A stretch of DNA of 8,462 nt from Methanomicrobiales archaeon (GCA_028678815.1 JAJRCS010000049.1:1-8462); one strand, 5' to 3'; positions 1-6,379 are shown, counted from the stretch's first letter. The notes: generated by a model not told the origin, from the letters alone. Numbers and translations are program-made.

Positions 1-23
1 GTCCGGTATCTATCTGATAGTTC

Positions 24-944
24 CTACTTCGGCTGCTCCTTCCCCGCGATCTTCGCCTTCTCCTGCTCTGCGGCGATGCTCTGGGAGAGGGCGACGAGCC
101 CCGTGGTGTCCCCGAGGTTCATCGTTGAGAGGACCGAGGCCGGGACGATGACGAGGGTGGGGCTCCCGGTCTTCAGGCCCTCGAAGAGCATGTTCATGGC
201 CCGGAGGTGGAGGGCCGTGGGGTTGTTCTGGTAGGTCCGGGCCGCCTCCTCGAACTTCTGGGCCACCTGCTTCTCGGAGTCACCGAGGATGATCCGGGCC
301 TGCCGCTCCCGCTCGGCCTGGGCCTGCATGGACATGGCGTTCTGGAGCTCCGTGGGGATGAGGATGTCCCGGATCTCCACGGACCTGATGTTCACGCCCC
401 ACTGCTCGGTCCGGAGGTCGATGATCCCCTGGAGCTCCTTGTCGAGCTTCTCCCGGTTCTCGAGCATGTCGGCGAGCATAGACTTCCCGATGATCTCCCG
501 GAGGGCAGTCTGGGAGGCCCAGGAGATGGCGGTCCTGTAGTTCTCCACGGCAAGGGCCGCCTTCTCCGAGTCCACCACCTTCCAGAAGAGCACGGCCTCG
601 ACGTCCACCGGGACCGTGTCCTTCGTGAGGGTCTTCTCTGCCATGAAGGTGGTGGTGATGATCCGGAGGTCGATCCAGTAGGCCACCCGGTCGATGACGG
701 GGAGGATGAAGAACGGGCCCGGCCCCGCGAGGCCGTTGTACTTCCCGAGCCTGAGGACCACGGCCTTCTCCCACTGGTCGGCGACCTTGACGGAGGCCGC
801 GGCGAAGAGGGCCACGACGGCGACGGCAAGGATGCCCCAGAAGGCGATGGCCGGGTCCCCGCCGGAGAGGGTCCACACGGCCCATGCCCCGGGAATCAGG
901 ATGAGGAAGAAGATGAGAATCTGGACAGACGATGATTTCTCCAT
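24..944 (-). CDS. SPFH/stomatin-like (slipin) membrane protein
   Basis: A 306-residue protein of the stomatin/slipin branch of the SPFH (band 7) family, which are membrane scaffolds that oligomerise and often govern membrane proteases or channels. Two hydrophobic segments (about residues 8-27 and 32-52) precede the SPFH core (about 53-220). The core carries the family's QWEKAVVLRLGKY stretch at 57-69, a GPGPFFILPVID stretch at 74-85 and IDLRI at 91-95. An Ala/Glu/Gln/Arg-rich helix follows (about 202-236, AQAERERQARIILG), typical of the slipin coiled coil, and then a hydrophobic C-terminal part (263-290). Length is normal for the family. The ATG at 944 is preceded closely by AGGGA, and a TATA element lies about 30 bases upstream. 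Slipins are often paired with an NfeD-type protein; none is in view, though the downstream side is cut off at base 1. The family call is firm; the partner and exact role are not known. Confidence 0.93.
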   Translation of the reverse strand: MEKSSSVQILIFFLILIPGAWAVWTLSGGDPAIAFWGILAVAVVALFAAASVKVADQWEKAVVLRLGKYNGLAGPGPFFILPVIDRVAYWIDLRIITTTFMAEKTLTKDTVPVDVEAVLFWKVVDSEKAALAVENYRTAISWASQTALREIIGKSMLADMLENREKLDKELQGIIDLRTEQWGVNIRSVEIRDILIPTELQNAMSMQAQAERERQARIILGDSEKQVAQKFEEAARTYQNNPTALHLRAMNMLFEGLKTGSPTLVIVPASVLSTMNLGDTTGLVALSQSIAAEQEKAKIAGKEQPK

Positions 945-967
945 GTTCCCTGACTATTGCAGTCCAC

Positions 968-977
968 CCTTATAAGG
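968..977 (-). promoter_or_regulatory. TATA box of the SPFH gene
   Basis: CCTTATAAGG is a perfect palindrome in an otherwise GC-rich stretch, centred about 29 bases upstream of the SPFH ATG at 944. Archaeal transcription usually starts about 25 bases downstream of TATA, so the message would have a very short leader or none. This gives the gene its own promoter, separate from the 58-residue gene upstream. Confidence 0.6.
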
Positions 978-1066
978 TGATGCCGTGGACGGTGAGACCG
1001 GCCCTTCCCCGGATCAGCATGCAGGAAAGCGCAGGGGAAAACGGGGAGAAGTGAAGGATGCGAGCA

Positions 1067-1098
1067 GGAGGATGCCGCGGGGGGCACCGGCATCCTCC
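1067..1098 (-). terminator. Strong hairpin downstream of the 58-residue gene, possible terminator
   Basis: Perfect 11-bp inverted repeat: GGAGGATGCCG at 1067-1077 pairs with CGGCATCCTCC at 1088-1098 around a 10-base loop. It lies 58 bases past the stop of the 58-residue gene and before the SPFH promoter. On the minus strand it is followed by pyrimidine-rich sequence with a short T run (CGTTTTCCCC, around 1038). A transcript 3' end is the simplest reading. Archaeal termination relies more on T tracts than on hairpins, so the role is uncertain although the structure is clear. Confidence 0.4.
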
Positions 1099-1129
1099 GC
1101 CCCGGTTCCAAGAGAGAGTGTGTGTATGC

Positions 1130-1146
1130 GAGAACCCGGGATTCTC
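1130..1146. repeat. Imperfect 17-base palindrome just past the 58-residue gene
   Basis: GAGAACCCGGGATTCTC pairs with itself apart from one C/A mismatch and the central base. It lies 10 bases beyond the stop codon of the small gene at 1156 and may form part of its 3' end together with the hairpin at 1067-1098. Confidence 0.3.
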
Positions 1147-1155
1147 CCGGCCGTG

Positions 1156-1332
1156 TCACCTGATGGTGCGCTTTATGGCGGCAACGGCGGGTTTTGCCGA
1201 CCTGGCCCTGCTGAGCTCCTCGTTGAACTCGCCGCTGTCGCACATCTTCTTGAAGATCTTCTCGGCCCGCTCGATCTCGTCGAGTATCCTGTGGGTTCTC
1301 TCTTCAGGAATCGTCTTCGTGGCAAGGAACAA
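1156..1332 (-). CDS. Small charged helical protein, 58 aa, unrecognised
   Basis: I do not recognise this protein. A TTG codon at 1330-1332 opens a 58-codon frame ending in TGA at 1156-1158. A ribosome binding site GAGGG (1340-1344) lies 7 bases upstream, and a TATA element lies about 50 bases upstream. No ATG or GTG occurs in frame between the upstream stop and this TTG; the only internal ATG is codon 30. The frame has the strong G/C third-position bias of the neighbouring genes (runs such as gac gag atc gag cgg gcc gag aag atc ttc aag aag). The protein is rich in Lys, Arg and Glu and looks helical: residues 9-29 (PEERTHRILDEIERAEKIF then KK), a short break at CDSGEF (31-36), and a basic C-terminal helix (40-58) ending KRTIR. 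One Cys (31), no membrane segment, no metal motif. It is probably a small cytoplasmic protein; a nucleic-acid- or protein-binding role is only a guess from charge. Confidence 0.65.
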   Translation of the reverse strand: MFLATKTIPEERTHRILDEIERAEKIFKKMCDSGEFNEELSRARSAKPAVAAIKRTIR

Positions 1333-1339
1333 TCGAGAT

Positions 1340-1344
1340 CCCTC
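1340..1344 (-). promoter_or_regulatory. Ribosome binding site fixing the TTG start of the 58-aa gene
   Basis: GAGGG on the minus strand, 7 bases before the TTG at 1332. This spacing is the main reason for choosing the TTG start. Confidence 0.55.
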
Positions 1345-1376
1345 GAAACCTGAATAGGAGTAGTAGCGTGAATAAG

Positions 1377-1383
1377 TATTTAA
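1377..1383 (-). promoter_or_regulatory. TATA box of the 58-aa gene
   Basis: TTAAATA on the minus strand within an AT-rich tract. Its centre is about 48 bases from the TTG start, so a start site near 1355 would leave a leader of about 23 bases that includes the GAGGG ribosome binding site. The upstream (BRE) side is covered by one arm of the inverted repeat at 1383-1423. Confidence 0.5.
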
Positions 1384-1423
1384 TGTTAATTTCGCGTGTA
1401 AATTTCATAAAATAAATTAACAT
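1383..1423. promoter_or_regulatory. Inverted repeat, candidate operator
   Basis: ATGTTAATTT (1383-1392) and its exact reverse complement AAATTAACAT (1414-1423) are separated by 21 bases. The arm centres are 31 bases apart, close to three helical turns, so two bound protein units would face the same side of the DNA. The left arm abuts the TATA box of the 58-residue gene and covers its BRE position, where a bound factor would block or assist TBP/TFB. A second small palindrome, GTTGACAAC (1426-1434), lies just beyond. The arms are AT-rich in an AT-rich region, so some chance symmetry is expected. Confidence 0.45.
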
Positions 1424-1530
1424 CGGTTGACAACATGGGAGCGAAAGCTTCATCATGGCTGGGGAAATTCCGCGTAGATCCTGGAGAAAAGCAGTTATTC
1501 ACCATTTCGGCCATTTTAAATCAGAGCAAT

Positions 1531-1551
1531 GTTTATATACTAATTAGTGTA
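1531..1551 (+). promoter_or_regulatory. TATA box overlapping a palindrome
   Basis: TTTATATA at 1532-1539 matches the methanogen box A consensus in the plus direction and points to a start near 1560. It runs into ACTAATTAGT (1539-1548), a perfect 10-base palindrome that extends to 14 of 16 matched bases over 1536-1551. On the minus strand the same bases read TATATAAAC, so the site could also act leftward. Only the GC-rich island at about 1560-1835 follows in the plus direction. Confidence 0.5.
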
Positions 1552-1559
1552 TTTGAGAG

Positions 1560-1835
1560 ATTCCCTTGATTTCTCCTGTTTTCTGATCTTCCATGCAATG
1601 GACGGCATCCCAAATCGCTTGCCCGGTGATCTCTGCCCGGTAGCCCCTCTGCCCGGCATTCCTGCGCCCTCGTATTGGTCCCCCACCCATCCCGGCAACC
1701 GCGCGCATCCACAACGGAATGAGAGGATTCTCCGGGCCTCGCGCCCGCAGGGGATCCCCGGGAGGACCCGGGAACCCCGTTCCTGCGTACCGACGGAGGG
1801 GGAACCCGCCCTGCCCGGGTTAACCGGTTTTCATG
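1560..1835 (+). ncRNA. Possible non-coding RNA (GC-rich island between promoter and T tract)
   Basis: This GC-rich segment lies between AT-rich flanks, starts where the TATA box at 1532 would start transcription, and ends at CCGG followed by TTTTC (1824-1831), a weak terminator-like signal. It contains a well-paired stem-loop (1746-1787), a smaller alternative hairpin (1733-1747: CGGGC, loop, GCCCG) and three copies of GCCCGG at 1621, 1635 and 1651. An 82-codon open frame runs through it (ATG at 1598) but has no ribosome binding site and a Pro/Arg/Gly-rich translation without domains. I do not recognise an RNase P, SRP or other known RNA. Non-genic spacer remains a real alternative. Confidence 0.25.
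1746..1787 (+). other. Stem-loop in the GC-rich island
   Basis: CGCAGG (1746-1751) pairs with CCTGCG (1782-1787). Inside, CCCGGG (1757-1762) pairs with CCCGGG (1767-1772) across an AGGA loop, and GG/CC pairs are possible in the internal loop between them. As RNA this gives a hairpin of 12 or more G/C-rich pairs. Confidence 0.4.
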
Positions 1836-1872
1836 AATCCAGGTAGAATTGCCCCTTCACCCGTAAGAACTG

Positions 1873-1880
1873 TTTATATT
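1873..1880 (+). promoter_or_regulatory. TATA box of the histidine kinase gene
   Basis: TTTATATT in the plus direction, about 58 bases before the kinase ATG. It predicts a start near 1902 and a leader of about 32 bases that includes AAAGGA (1917-1922), a ribosome binding site at a rather long spacing of 11 bases. Confidence 0.55.
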
Positions 1881-1933
1881 CGTCTGAATGGTGATTTAAA
1901 GCCGCTGAAAAAAATCAAAGGATTTAAGTAATC

Positions 1934-3118
1934 ATGCACATTTGGTACCGGATTGGGAGCTGGTGGCTGGTGGGAGCGGTGCCGGGGGAGGGGTTCGGTT
2001 TCCTCGAAGGGATACCCCTGCCCGCGGTGCTGCTGGATCCCGAAGGCGCCATCGTCCACCAGAATGCCCGGTTCTTCAGTCTCCTCGGGAGGAGCCCTGG
2101 GGAGAACCACGGGTCAGACGGGTTCGGGTTCGTGGATCTCCCCGACCGCGGGATGGCGAGATCCCTCCTCGGGGGGATGTCACGGGAGGGGAGCGTCTCC
2201 CTGAGGGCCTCCCTTCTCAGAAAGGACGGTGGCCGCGTCAGGGTGCTGGGCTTCTGGTCCCTCTTCGGGGGTCCCGAATCCCGCCCGCCGCTCTACCTCG
2301 GCCTCTTCATCGAGGTCCCGGAGACCGAACCACCCGGTCCCCGTGAGCACCAGGGGAAAGAGGGAGTACACGCGTCACACACTCCGGGGACCACGAACCT
2401 GTCTGCCCCGGGCGAATCCGATCCGGGCGCCATCGGGAGCTCCCGGCGGAACCAGATCATCCATACTATCGTCTTCCATGACGCGAAGAACCGGATCGCG
2501 GCCCTCCATGGCTATGCCGCCCTCCTCAGGGAGAGCCTCGCCGGCTCGGGCTTCCTCGCCTACCTGGACAAGCTCGACGAGATCGCCTCTGACCTCGAGC
2601 GTGACCTGGGGGTGGCCTCCATCTTCTCCCACCTCGGCCTCATCGCCCCCCAGTGGCAGAACCTCCGGGAGACCGTCATGAAGTCCGCCTCCCGGGATAC
2701 CGGGGCGCGGATCTTCCTGGACGAGCTCCCCTCCTCCCTCTGGTGCCTCGCGGACCCCCTCTTCCCCCGGGTCTTTGCCAACCTCTTCGAGAACGCCCGG
2801 AGGCACGGCGAGCGGGTGACCACCATCCGGATCAGGGCCCGGGAGGGGGAGGCGGGCCTCGTCATCTCGGTGGAGGACGATGGCATCGGGATACCTGCCG
2901 ACCAGAAGGAGCGGATCTTCGAGCTCGGCTTCGGGAGGCATACCGGCTACGGGCTCTACCTGGCCCGGGAGATCCTCGCCATCGCCGGCCAGTCCATCCG
3001 GGAGACGGGGGATCCCGGGAAGGGGGCCCGGTTCGACATCCATGTCCCCCGGGGCCGGTACCTCGTCCACCCGTCCTGCCCCGAGGAACCGGAGACGGTC
3101 CGGATTCCCGCGGCGTAA
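1934..3118 (+). CDS. Soluble PAS-domain sensor histidine kinase (orphan)
   Basis: A 394-residue two-component sensor kinase. A PAS-like sensor covers about residues 22-128 (FLEGIPLPAVLLDPEGAIVH at 23-42, RKDGGRVRVLGFW at 96-108). A Pro/Gly/Ser/His-rich linker follows (131-170). The dimerisation/phosphoacceptor region has an H box VFHDAKNRI with His182, the FHDxxN type seen in many archaeal kinases rather than the bacterial SHELRTP form. The ATPase domain shows the N box NLFENARRHG (283-292; Asn287), G1 EDDGIGIP (314-321), F box IFELGFG (328-334) and G2 TGYGLYLA (337-344), so it looks catalytically complete. There is no membrane-spanning pair and no receiver domain, so it probably senses a cytoplasmic signal and passes phosphate to a regulator encoded elsewhere. 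The first 16 residues (HIWYRIGSWWLVGAV) are hydrophobic and lie outside the PAS fold; they could be an anchor, or the true start could be the GTG at codon 16. It has its own promoter and converges on dnaJ. The signal is unknown. Confidence 0.9.
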   Translation: MHIWYRIGSWWLVGAVPGEGFGFLEGIPLPAVLLDPEGAIVHQNARFFSLLGRSPGENHGSDGFGFVDLPDRGMARSLLGGMSREGSVSLRASLLRKDGGRVRVLGFWSLFGGPESRPPLYLGLFIEVPETEPPGPREHQGKEGVHASHTPGTTNLSAPGESDPGAIGSSRRNQIIHTIVFHDAKNRIAALHGYAALLRESLAGSGFLAYLDKLDEIASDLERDLGVASIFSHLGLIAPQWQNLRETVMKSASRDTGARIFLDELPSSLWCLADPLFPRVFANLFENARRHGERVTTIRIRAREGEAGLVISVEDDGIGIPADQKERIFELGFGRHTGYGLYLAREILAIAGQSIRETGDPGKGARFDIHVPRGRYLVHPSCPEEPETVRIPAA

Positions 3119-3120
3119 CC

Positions 3121-3153
3121 TCGTTTTCAGACTCCGGATACCTTTCCTCCGGA
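3121..3153 (+). terminator. Probable 3' end of the kinase gene
   Basis: A T-rich run (TCGTTTTC, 3121-3128) begins 2 bases after the kinase stop. It is followed by two TCCGGA copies (3133-3138 and 3148-3153) able to pair across a 9-base loop. The T tract is the part that matters for archaeal termination; the hairpin is short. Confidence 0.35.
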
Positions 3154-3191
3154 TGAGCCTTGCGGAGGTATCTCGGATTCGTCATCGTTGT

Positions 3192-3243
3192 CGTCTTGCT
3201 CTTGGGGGAGGGAGGTTTCGTAAGAAACCGACCTCGAGCGACG
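3192..3243 (+). other. Potential structured RNA hairpin with GTAA tetraloop and tandem GA/GA loop
   Basis: Read on the plus strand, several stems nest: CGTC (3192-3195) with GACG (3240-3243), GCTC (3198-3201) with GAGC (3236-3239), GAGG (3208-3211) with CCTC (3232-3235), and GGTTTC (3214-3219) with GAAACC (3224-3229). The last is closed by GTAA, a GNRA tetraloop. Between the two upper stems lies a symmetrical internal loop, GA opposite GA, the arrangement of tandem sheared G-A pairs. A TT bulge and a six-base TTGGGG bulge sit on the 5' side. The GNRA loop and the GA/GA loop exist only in the plus-strand RNA, which would be the kinase 3' UTR. It could be a terminator, a 3' stabiliser or an independent element. 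The pairing is seen; the function is not known. Confidence 0.4.
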
Positions 3244-3320
3244 GCAGGAAAGCCGAAAACGATAACAAACTGGATCAGAATCTCTCATGCTCCCATCACC
3301 GGTCACCGCGAAAAGCGATG

Positions 3321-3330
3321 TAAGAAAAAT
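3321..3330 (-). terminator. T-tract terminator of the heat-shock operon
   Basis: On the minus strand the sequence reads ATTTTTCTTA, 26-35 bases beyond the dnaJ stop. An oligo-T tract in GC-rich DNA is the usual archaeal intrinsic terminator. A short hairpin (CGC, loop, GCG at 3307-3317) follows. Confidence 0.55.
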
Positions 3331-3355
3331 ACGGGGGTTTGGATGCTGGTATCGC

Positions 3356-4468
3356 TCAAACGAACCCCCTGAGTTTTTCGAAGAAGCCGGCGCTCGTCTC
3401 CTCCTTCTTCTCACCGGAAAACTCCCTGAGGAGCTCCTTCTGCTTCTTCGTGATCTTCTCGGGGATGTGGACCACTACCTTGACAAACTGGTCCCCCCGC
3501 CTGTCCGAATTCAGGCCCGGCATCCCCTGGCCCTTGAGCCGGAAGACCGTGTGGGTCTGGGTGCCTGCCGGGATCTTCAGGCCCCCCGTTCCTGTCATGG
3601 TGGGGACCTGGACCTCCCCTCCCAGGATAGCGGTGGCAAAATCGATGGTGGTCTTGCAGTACAGGTCACGCCCGCGCCTCTCGAAGATGGGGTGGGGCGC
3701 CACATGGACGACCACATAGAGGTCCCCGGGCGGCCCGCCCCTCTCTCCTGCCTCGCCCTCGCCGCTGACACGGAGGTACTGCCCGTCATCGATCCCCCTC
3801 GGGATTTTCACCTCGATCTTCGCCACCTTCCGCAGCTTCCCCCTTCCCTGGCATGTCTCACACGGTTCGGTGGTGATCTTCCCTGCCCCCCCGCACTGGG
3901 GGCAGGTGGAGATCTGGACCATCTGCCCGAAGGGGGATCTGCGCACGCTGCGGATCTGTCCCGTGCCGCCGCACTTCGGGCAGTCCTTCAGCGTGCCGGG
4001 CTTCGCCCCTGTCCCGTGACAGGTTGGGCATTCCACCGAGTGGGGAACCTCGATGGTCTTCTTCACGCCATGGAAGGCCTCGTCAAAGGAGATCTCGAGG
4101 TCGTACCGGAGGTCTGCCCCCGGCTGCGGCCCCCGGGTGCGCTGCGCCCCGCCTCCCCCGAAGACATTGAAGATGTCCCCGAATCCGGAGTCTCTGAAGA
4201 GGTCCTCGAATGAGGTCGTGCGGAAGCCGGCGAAGTCCTCAGGCCGAAAGGCCGCGTGGCCGAACTGGTCGTACTGGGCCTTCTTCTGGGGATCGGAGAG
4301 CACCTGGAAGGCCTCGTTGATCTCCTTGAACTGCTCCTCGGCCCCCTTGTTCCCGGGGTTCAGGTCCGGGTGGTACTTCCGGGCGAGGTGCCGGAAGGCC
4401 TTCTTGAGATCCTCCTCTGACGCGTTCCTTGGGACGCCCAGGAGCTCGTAGTAATCCTTCTTTGCCAT
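3356..4468 (-). CDS. dnaJ: Chaperone protein DnaJ (Hsp40)
   Basis: A 370-residue type I DnaJ. It delivers unfolded proteins to DnaK and stimulates DnaK ATP hydrolysis in the cytoplasm. The J domain is residues 1-70 with the essential HPD triad at 33-35 ([12 protein letters not shown]). A Gly/Phe-rich linker follows (about 77-107: [12 protein letters not shown]). The zinc domain has all four CxxCxGxG repeats: C147/C150 (CPTCHGTG), C163/C166 (CPKCGGTG), C189/C192 (CPQCGGAG) and C203/C206 (CETCQGRG), enough for two zinc ions. The C-terminal substrate domains run to about 340 ([20 protein letters not shown], then GLKIPAGTQ). Length and domain order are normal. It starts 21 bases after the dnaK stop, so it is the last gene of the operon; GAGGATC 12 bases before the ATG is a rather distant ribosome binding site. 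A T tract follows the gene. Confidence 0.98.
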   Translation of the reverse strand: MAKKDYYELLGVPRNASEEDLKKAFRHLARKYHPDLNPGNKGAEEQFKEINEAFQVLSDPQKKAQYDQFGHAAFRPEDFAGFRTTSFEDLFRDSGFGDIFNVFGGGGAQRTRGPQPGADLRYDLEISFDEAFHGVKKTIEVPHSVECPTCHGTGAKPGTLKDCPKCGGTGQIRSVRRSPFGQMVQISTCPQCGGAGKITTEPCETCQGRGKLRKVAKIEVKIPRGIDDGQYLRVSGEGEAGERGGPPGDLYVVVHVAPHPIFERRGRDLYCKTTIDFATAILGGEVQVPTMTGTGGLKIPAGTQTHTVFRLKGQGMPGLNSDRRGDQFVKVVVHIPEKITKKQKELLREFSGEKKEETSAGFFEKLRGFV

Positions 4469-4489
4469 GCTGTATGGCCGGATCCTCGG

Positions 4490-6379
4490 CTAGTCCTCCT
4501 TTACCTTGAAGTCCGCGTCCACCGCGTCCTCGGTGCCTGCCGGGCCCTTCTTCTCCCCCTGGCCCCCGGAGCCCTGGCCGGCTCCGGAGCCGGCCTGCTT
4601 CGCCGCCTGCTCCTCGGCCTGCTTCTTCTGGGCCTCCTGGTAGATGGCCGATCCCGCCTCTGCGAGGACCTTCTGGAGTGCGGCGGTCTCGTCCTTTATC
4701 TTCTGGATATCCTTCCCCTCGAGAGCTGATCTCGCGGCCTTGATTGCCGATCCTATCTTCTCCTTCAGGTCGGCCGGGATCTTCTCCCCGAGCTCGGCGA
4801 TGGTCTTCTCGGCGGTGTAGATGAGCGAGTCGGCCTCGTTCCTCGCCGTCGCCTCCTCCTTCCTCTTCTCATCATCGGCCGCGAACTGCTGGGCTTCCTT
4901 TACCATCCGGTCTACGTCCCTGTCGGCGAGCTTGGTCGACGCGGTGATGGTCATCTTCTGCTCCTTCAGGGTCCCCAGGTCCTTTGCCGTGACATTCAGG
5001 ATGCCGCTCGCATCAATGTCGAAGGTCACCTCGATCTGGGGTACCCCCCGCGGGGCGGGCGCGATCCCGACCAGGTTGAACCTCCCCAGGCTGATAGTGT
5101 CGGCTGCCATGGGGCGCTCGCCCTGGAGGACATGGATAGTGACCTCGGACTGGAGGTCGGCGGCTGTCGTGAAGATCTGGCTCTTTCTTGTCGGTATCGT
5201 GGTGTTCCGGTCGATAAGCGCGGTCCTCACCCCGCCCAGGGTCTCGATCCCGAGGGTGAGGGGGGTGACATCGAGGAGGAGGAGGTCCGTCACCTCTCCG
5301 GCGAGGATGGCGCCCTGGATGGCCGCCCCCAGCGCGACGCACTCCATGGGATCGACCCCGCGCTCCACCTTCTTCCCGACCCGGTCCTCGATGAACTTCT
5401 GGACGATGGGCATCCTCGTCGGGCCGCCCACGAGGATCACCTTGTCGATCCCATCCCTCGTGAGCTTCGCATCCGAGAGGGCCTGGTCGAGGGGATGGAC
5501 ACACCGGCTGATGATGGGTGCAATGAGCTGCTCCAGCTTCGAGCGGTTCAGCTTCAGGGAGAGATGCTTCGGTCCTTCCTTGTCTGCTGTGATATACGGG
5601 AGATTGGTCTCGGTCTCGAGGACCGTGGAGAGCTCGATCTTCGCCTTCTCGGCCGCCTCGCGGACCCGCTGGACCGCCATCCGGTCCTTCTTCAGGTCCA
5701 CCCCTTCCTGCTTCCTGAACTCCTCCACGATCCAGTCCATCACGACCTGGTCCATGTCGGTCCCGCCGAGCTGGGTGTCGCCTGACGTGGAGAGGACGTT
5801 AAAGGTCCCGTGCCCGAACTCCATGATGGTCACGTCGAGGGTCCCGCCCCCGAGATCAAAGACCAGGATCTTGTGCTCCCCGCCCTTGTCAAGGCCGTAT
5901 GCCATGGAAGCGGCAGTAGGCTCGTTCACGAGCCGCACGACCTCGAGGCCCGCGATCGTCCCCGCATCCTTCGTGGCCGTCCGCTGGTTGTCGTTGAAGT
6001 AAGCCGGGACGGTGATGACCACCTTCTTCACCTCCTCCCCAAGGAAGGCCTCGGCGTCCTTCTTGATCTTCTGGAGGATGAAGGCCGAGATCTGCTGGGG
6101 GGTATAGGTCTTGCCGAGGATCCGATACACATGATCGGTCCCCATCTTCCGCTTCGCGGCCATGACCGTTGCATCGGGGTTGCTGATGGCCTGCCTCCGC
6201 GCCGGCTCCCCCACGAGGAGCTCCCCGTCCTTCGTGAACGCCACCACTGATGGAAACATCTTTCCTGCGACGGTCACCCCTTCTGCCGAGGGGATGATGG
6301 CAGGCTTCCCGCCGAGCATGACCGCTGCCTGGCTGTTCGATGTCCCCAGATCAATCCCGATTATCTTCTCCTTTCCCAT
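4490..6379 (-). CDS. dnaK: Chaperone protein DnaK (Hsp70)
   Basis: Hsp70 chaperone of 629 residues, the ATP-driven core of the folding system with GrpE and DnaJ. The ATPase domain shows phosphate-1 GIDLGTSNS (8-16), [12 protein letters not shown] (151-162), phosphate-2 [11 protein letters not shown] (173-183) and the adenosine motif [11 protein letters not shown] (314-324). The interdomain linker is DLLLLDV (365-371), followed by the beta-sandwich peptide-binding domain and helical lid. The tail is Gly/Gln/Ala-rich and ends [10 protein letters not shown], as in bacterial DnaK. Compared with E. coli DnaK, about two dozen residues are missing after KRKMGTDH (about 77-84), where the chain passes directly to [10 protein letters not shown]; this deletion marks the Gram-positive/archaeal type and fits the accepted view that archaea acquired Hsp70 from bacteria. 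The start is placed at the ATG at 6379 because GGAGG lies 6 bases upstream; a longer frame from a TTG at 6415 adds 12 residues not typical of the family. It overlaps grpE by 29 bases. Confidence 0.98.
   Translation of the reverse strand: MGKEKIIGIDLGTSNSQAAVMLGGKPAIIPSAEGVTVAGKMFPSVVAFTKDGELLVGEPARRQAISNPDATVMAAKRKMGTDHVYRILGKTYTPQQISAFILQKIKKDAEAFLGEEVKKVVITVPAYFNDNQRTATKDAGTIAGLEVVRLVNEPTAASMAYGLDKGGEHKILVFDLGGGTLDVTIMEFGHGTFNVLSTSGDTQLGGTDMDQVVMDWIVEEFRKQEGVDLKKDRMAVQRVREAAEKAKIELSTVLETETNLPYITADKEGPKHLSLKLNRSKLEQLIAPIISRCVHPLDQALSDAKLTRDGIDKVILVGGPTRMPIVQKFIEDRVGKKVERGVDPMECVALGAAIQGAILAGEVTDLLLLDVTPLTLGIETLGGVRTALIDRNTTIPTRKSQIFTTAADLQSEVTIHVLQGERPMAADTISLGRFNLVGIAPAPRGVPQIEVTFDIDASGILNVTAKDLGTLKEQKMTITASTKLADRDVDRMVKEAQQFAADDEKRKEEATARNEADSLIYTAEKTIAELGEKIPADLKEKIGSAIKAARSALEGKDIQKIKDETAALQKVLAEAGSAIYQEAQKKQAEEQAAKQAGSGAGQGSGGQGEKKGPAGTEDAVDADFKVKED

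Noticed and set aside
207..935. A 242-codon plus-strand frame opposite the SPFH gene
   Set aside because: Shadow of the SPFH gene. The translation is a low-complexity Gly/Leu/Asp/His/Pro mix.
896..1243. A 115-codon minus-strand frame overlapping the 58-aa gene
   Set aside because: It is in another frame than the well-supported 58-codon gene and runs through the hairpin and the SPFH promoter.
1386..1514. A 42-codon minus-strand ATG frame in the AT-rich spacer
   Set aside because: No ribosome binding site and no third-position G/C bias. It ends inside the inverted repeat and promoter of the 58-aa gene.
1547..1846. A 99-codon frame (82 codons from the ATG at 1598) in the spacer
   Set aside because: No ribosome binding site, a GTG start upstream of the predicted transcript start, and a Pro/Arg/Gly-rich translation with no domain. 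A non-coding RNA or plain spacer fits better.
3160..3372. A 70-codon plus-strand frame with a hydrophobic segment (GFVIVVVLLLG)
   Set aside because: TTG start without a ribosome binding site. It runs through the hairpin and the dnaJ terminator into the dnaJ 3' end, and its later part is not protein-like.
3287..4213. A 308-codon plus-strand frame opposite dnaJ
   Set aside because: dnaJ is unambiguous, with HPD and four zinc repeats in order. The opposite frame is a composition artefact.
4821..6002. A 393-codon open frame on the plus strand opposite dnaK
   Set aside because: It is the antisense of a certain dnaK. The strong G/C third-position bias removes stops from the opposite strand, and the translation is Ser/Arg-rich without domains.
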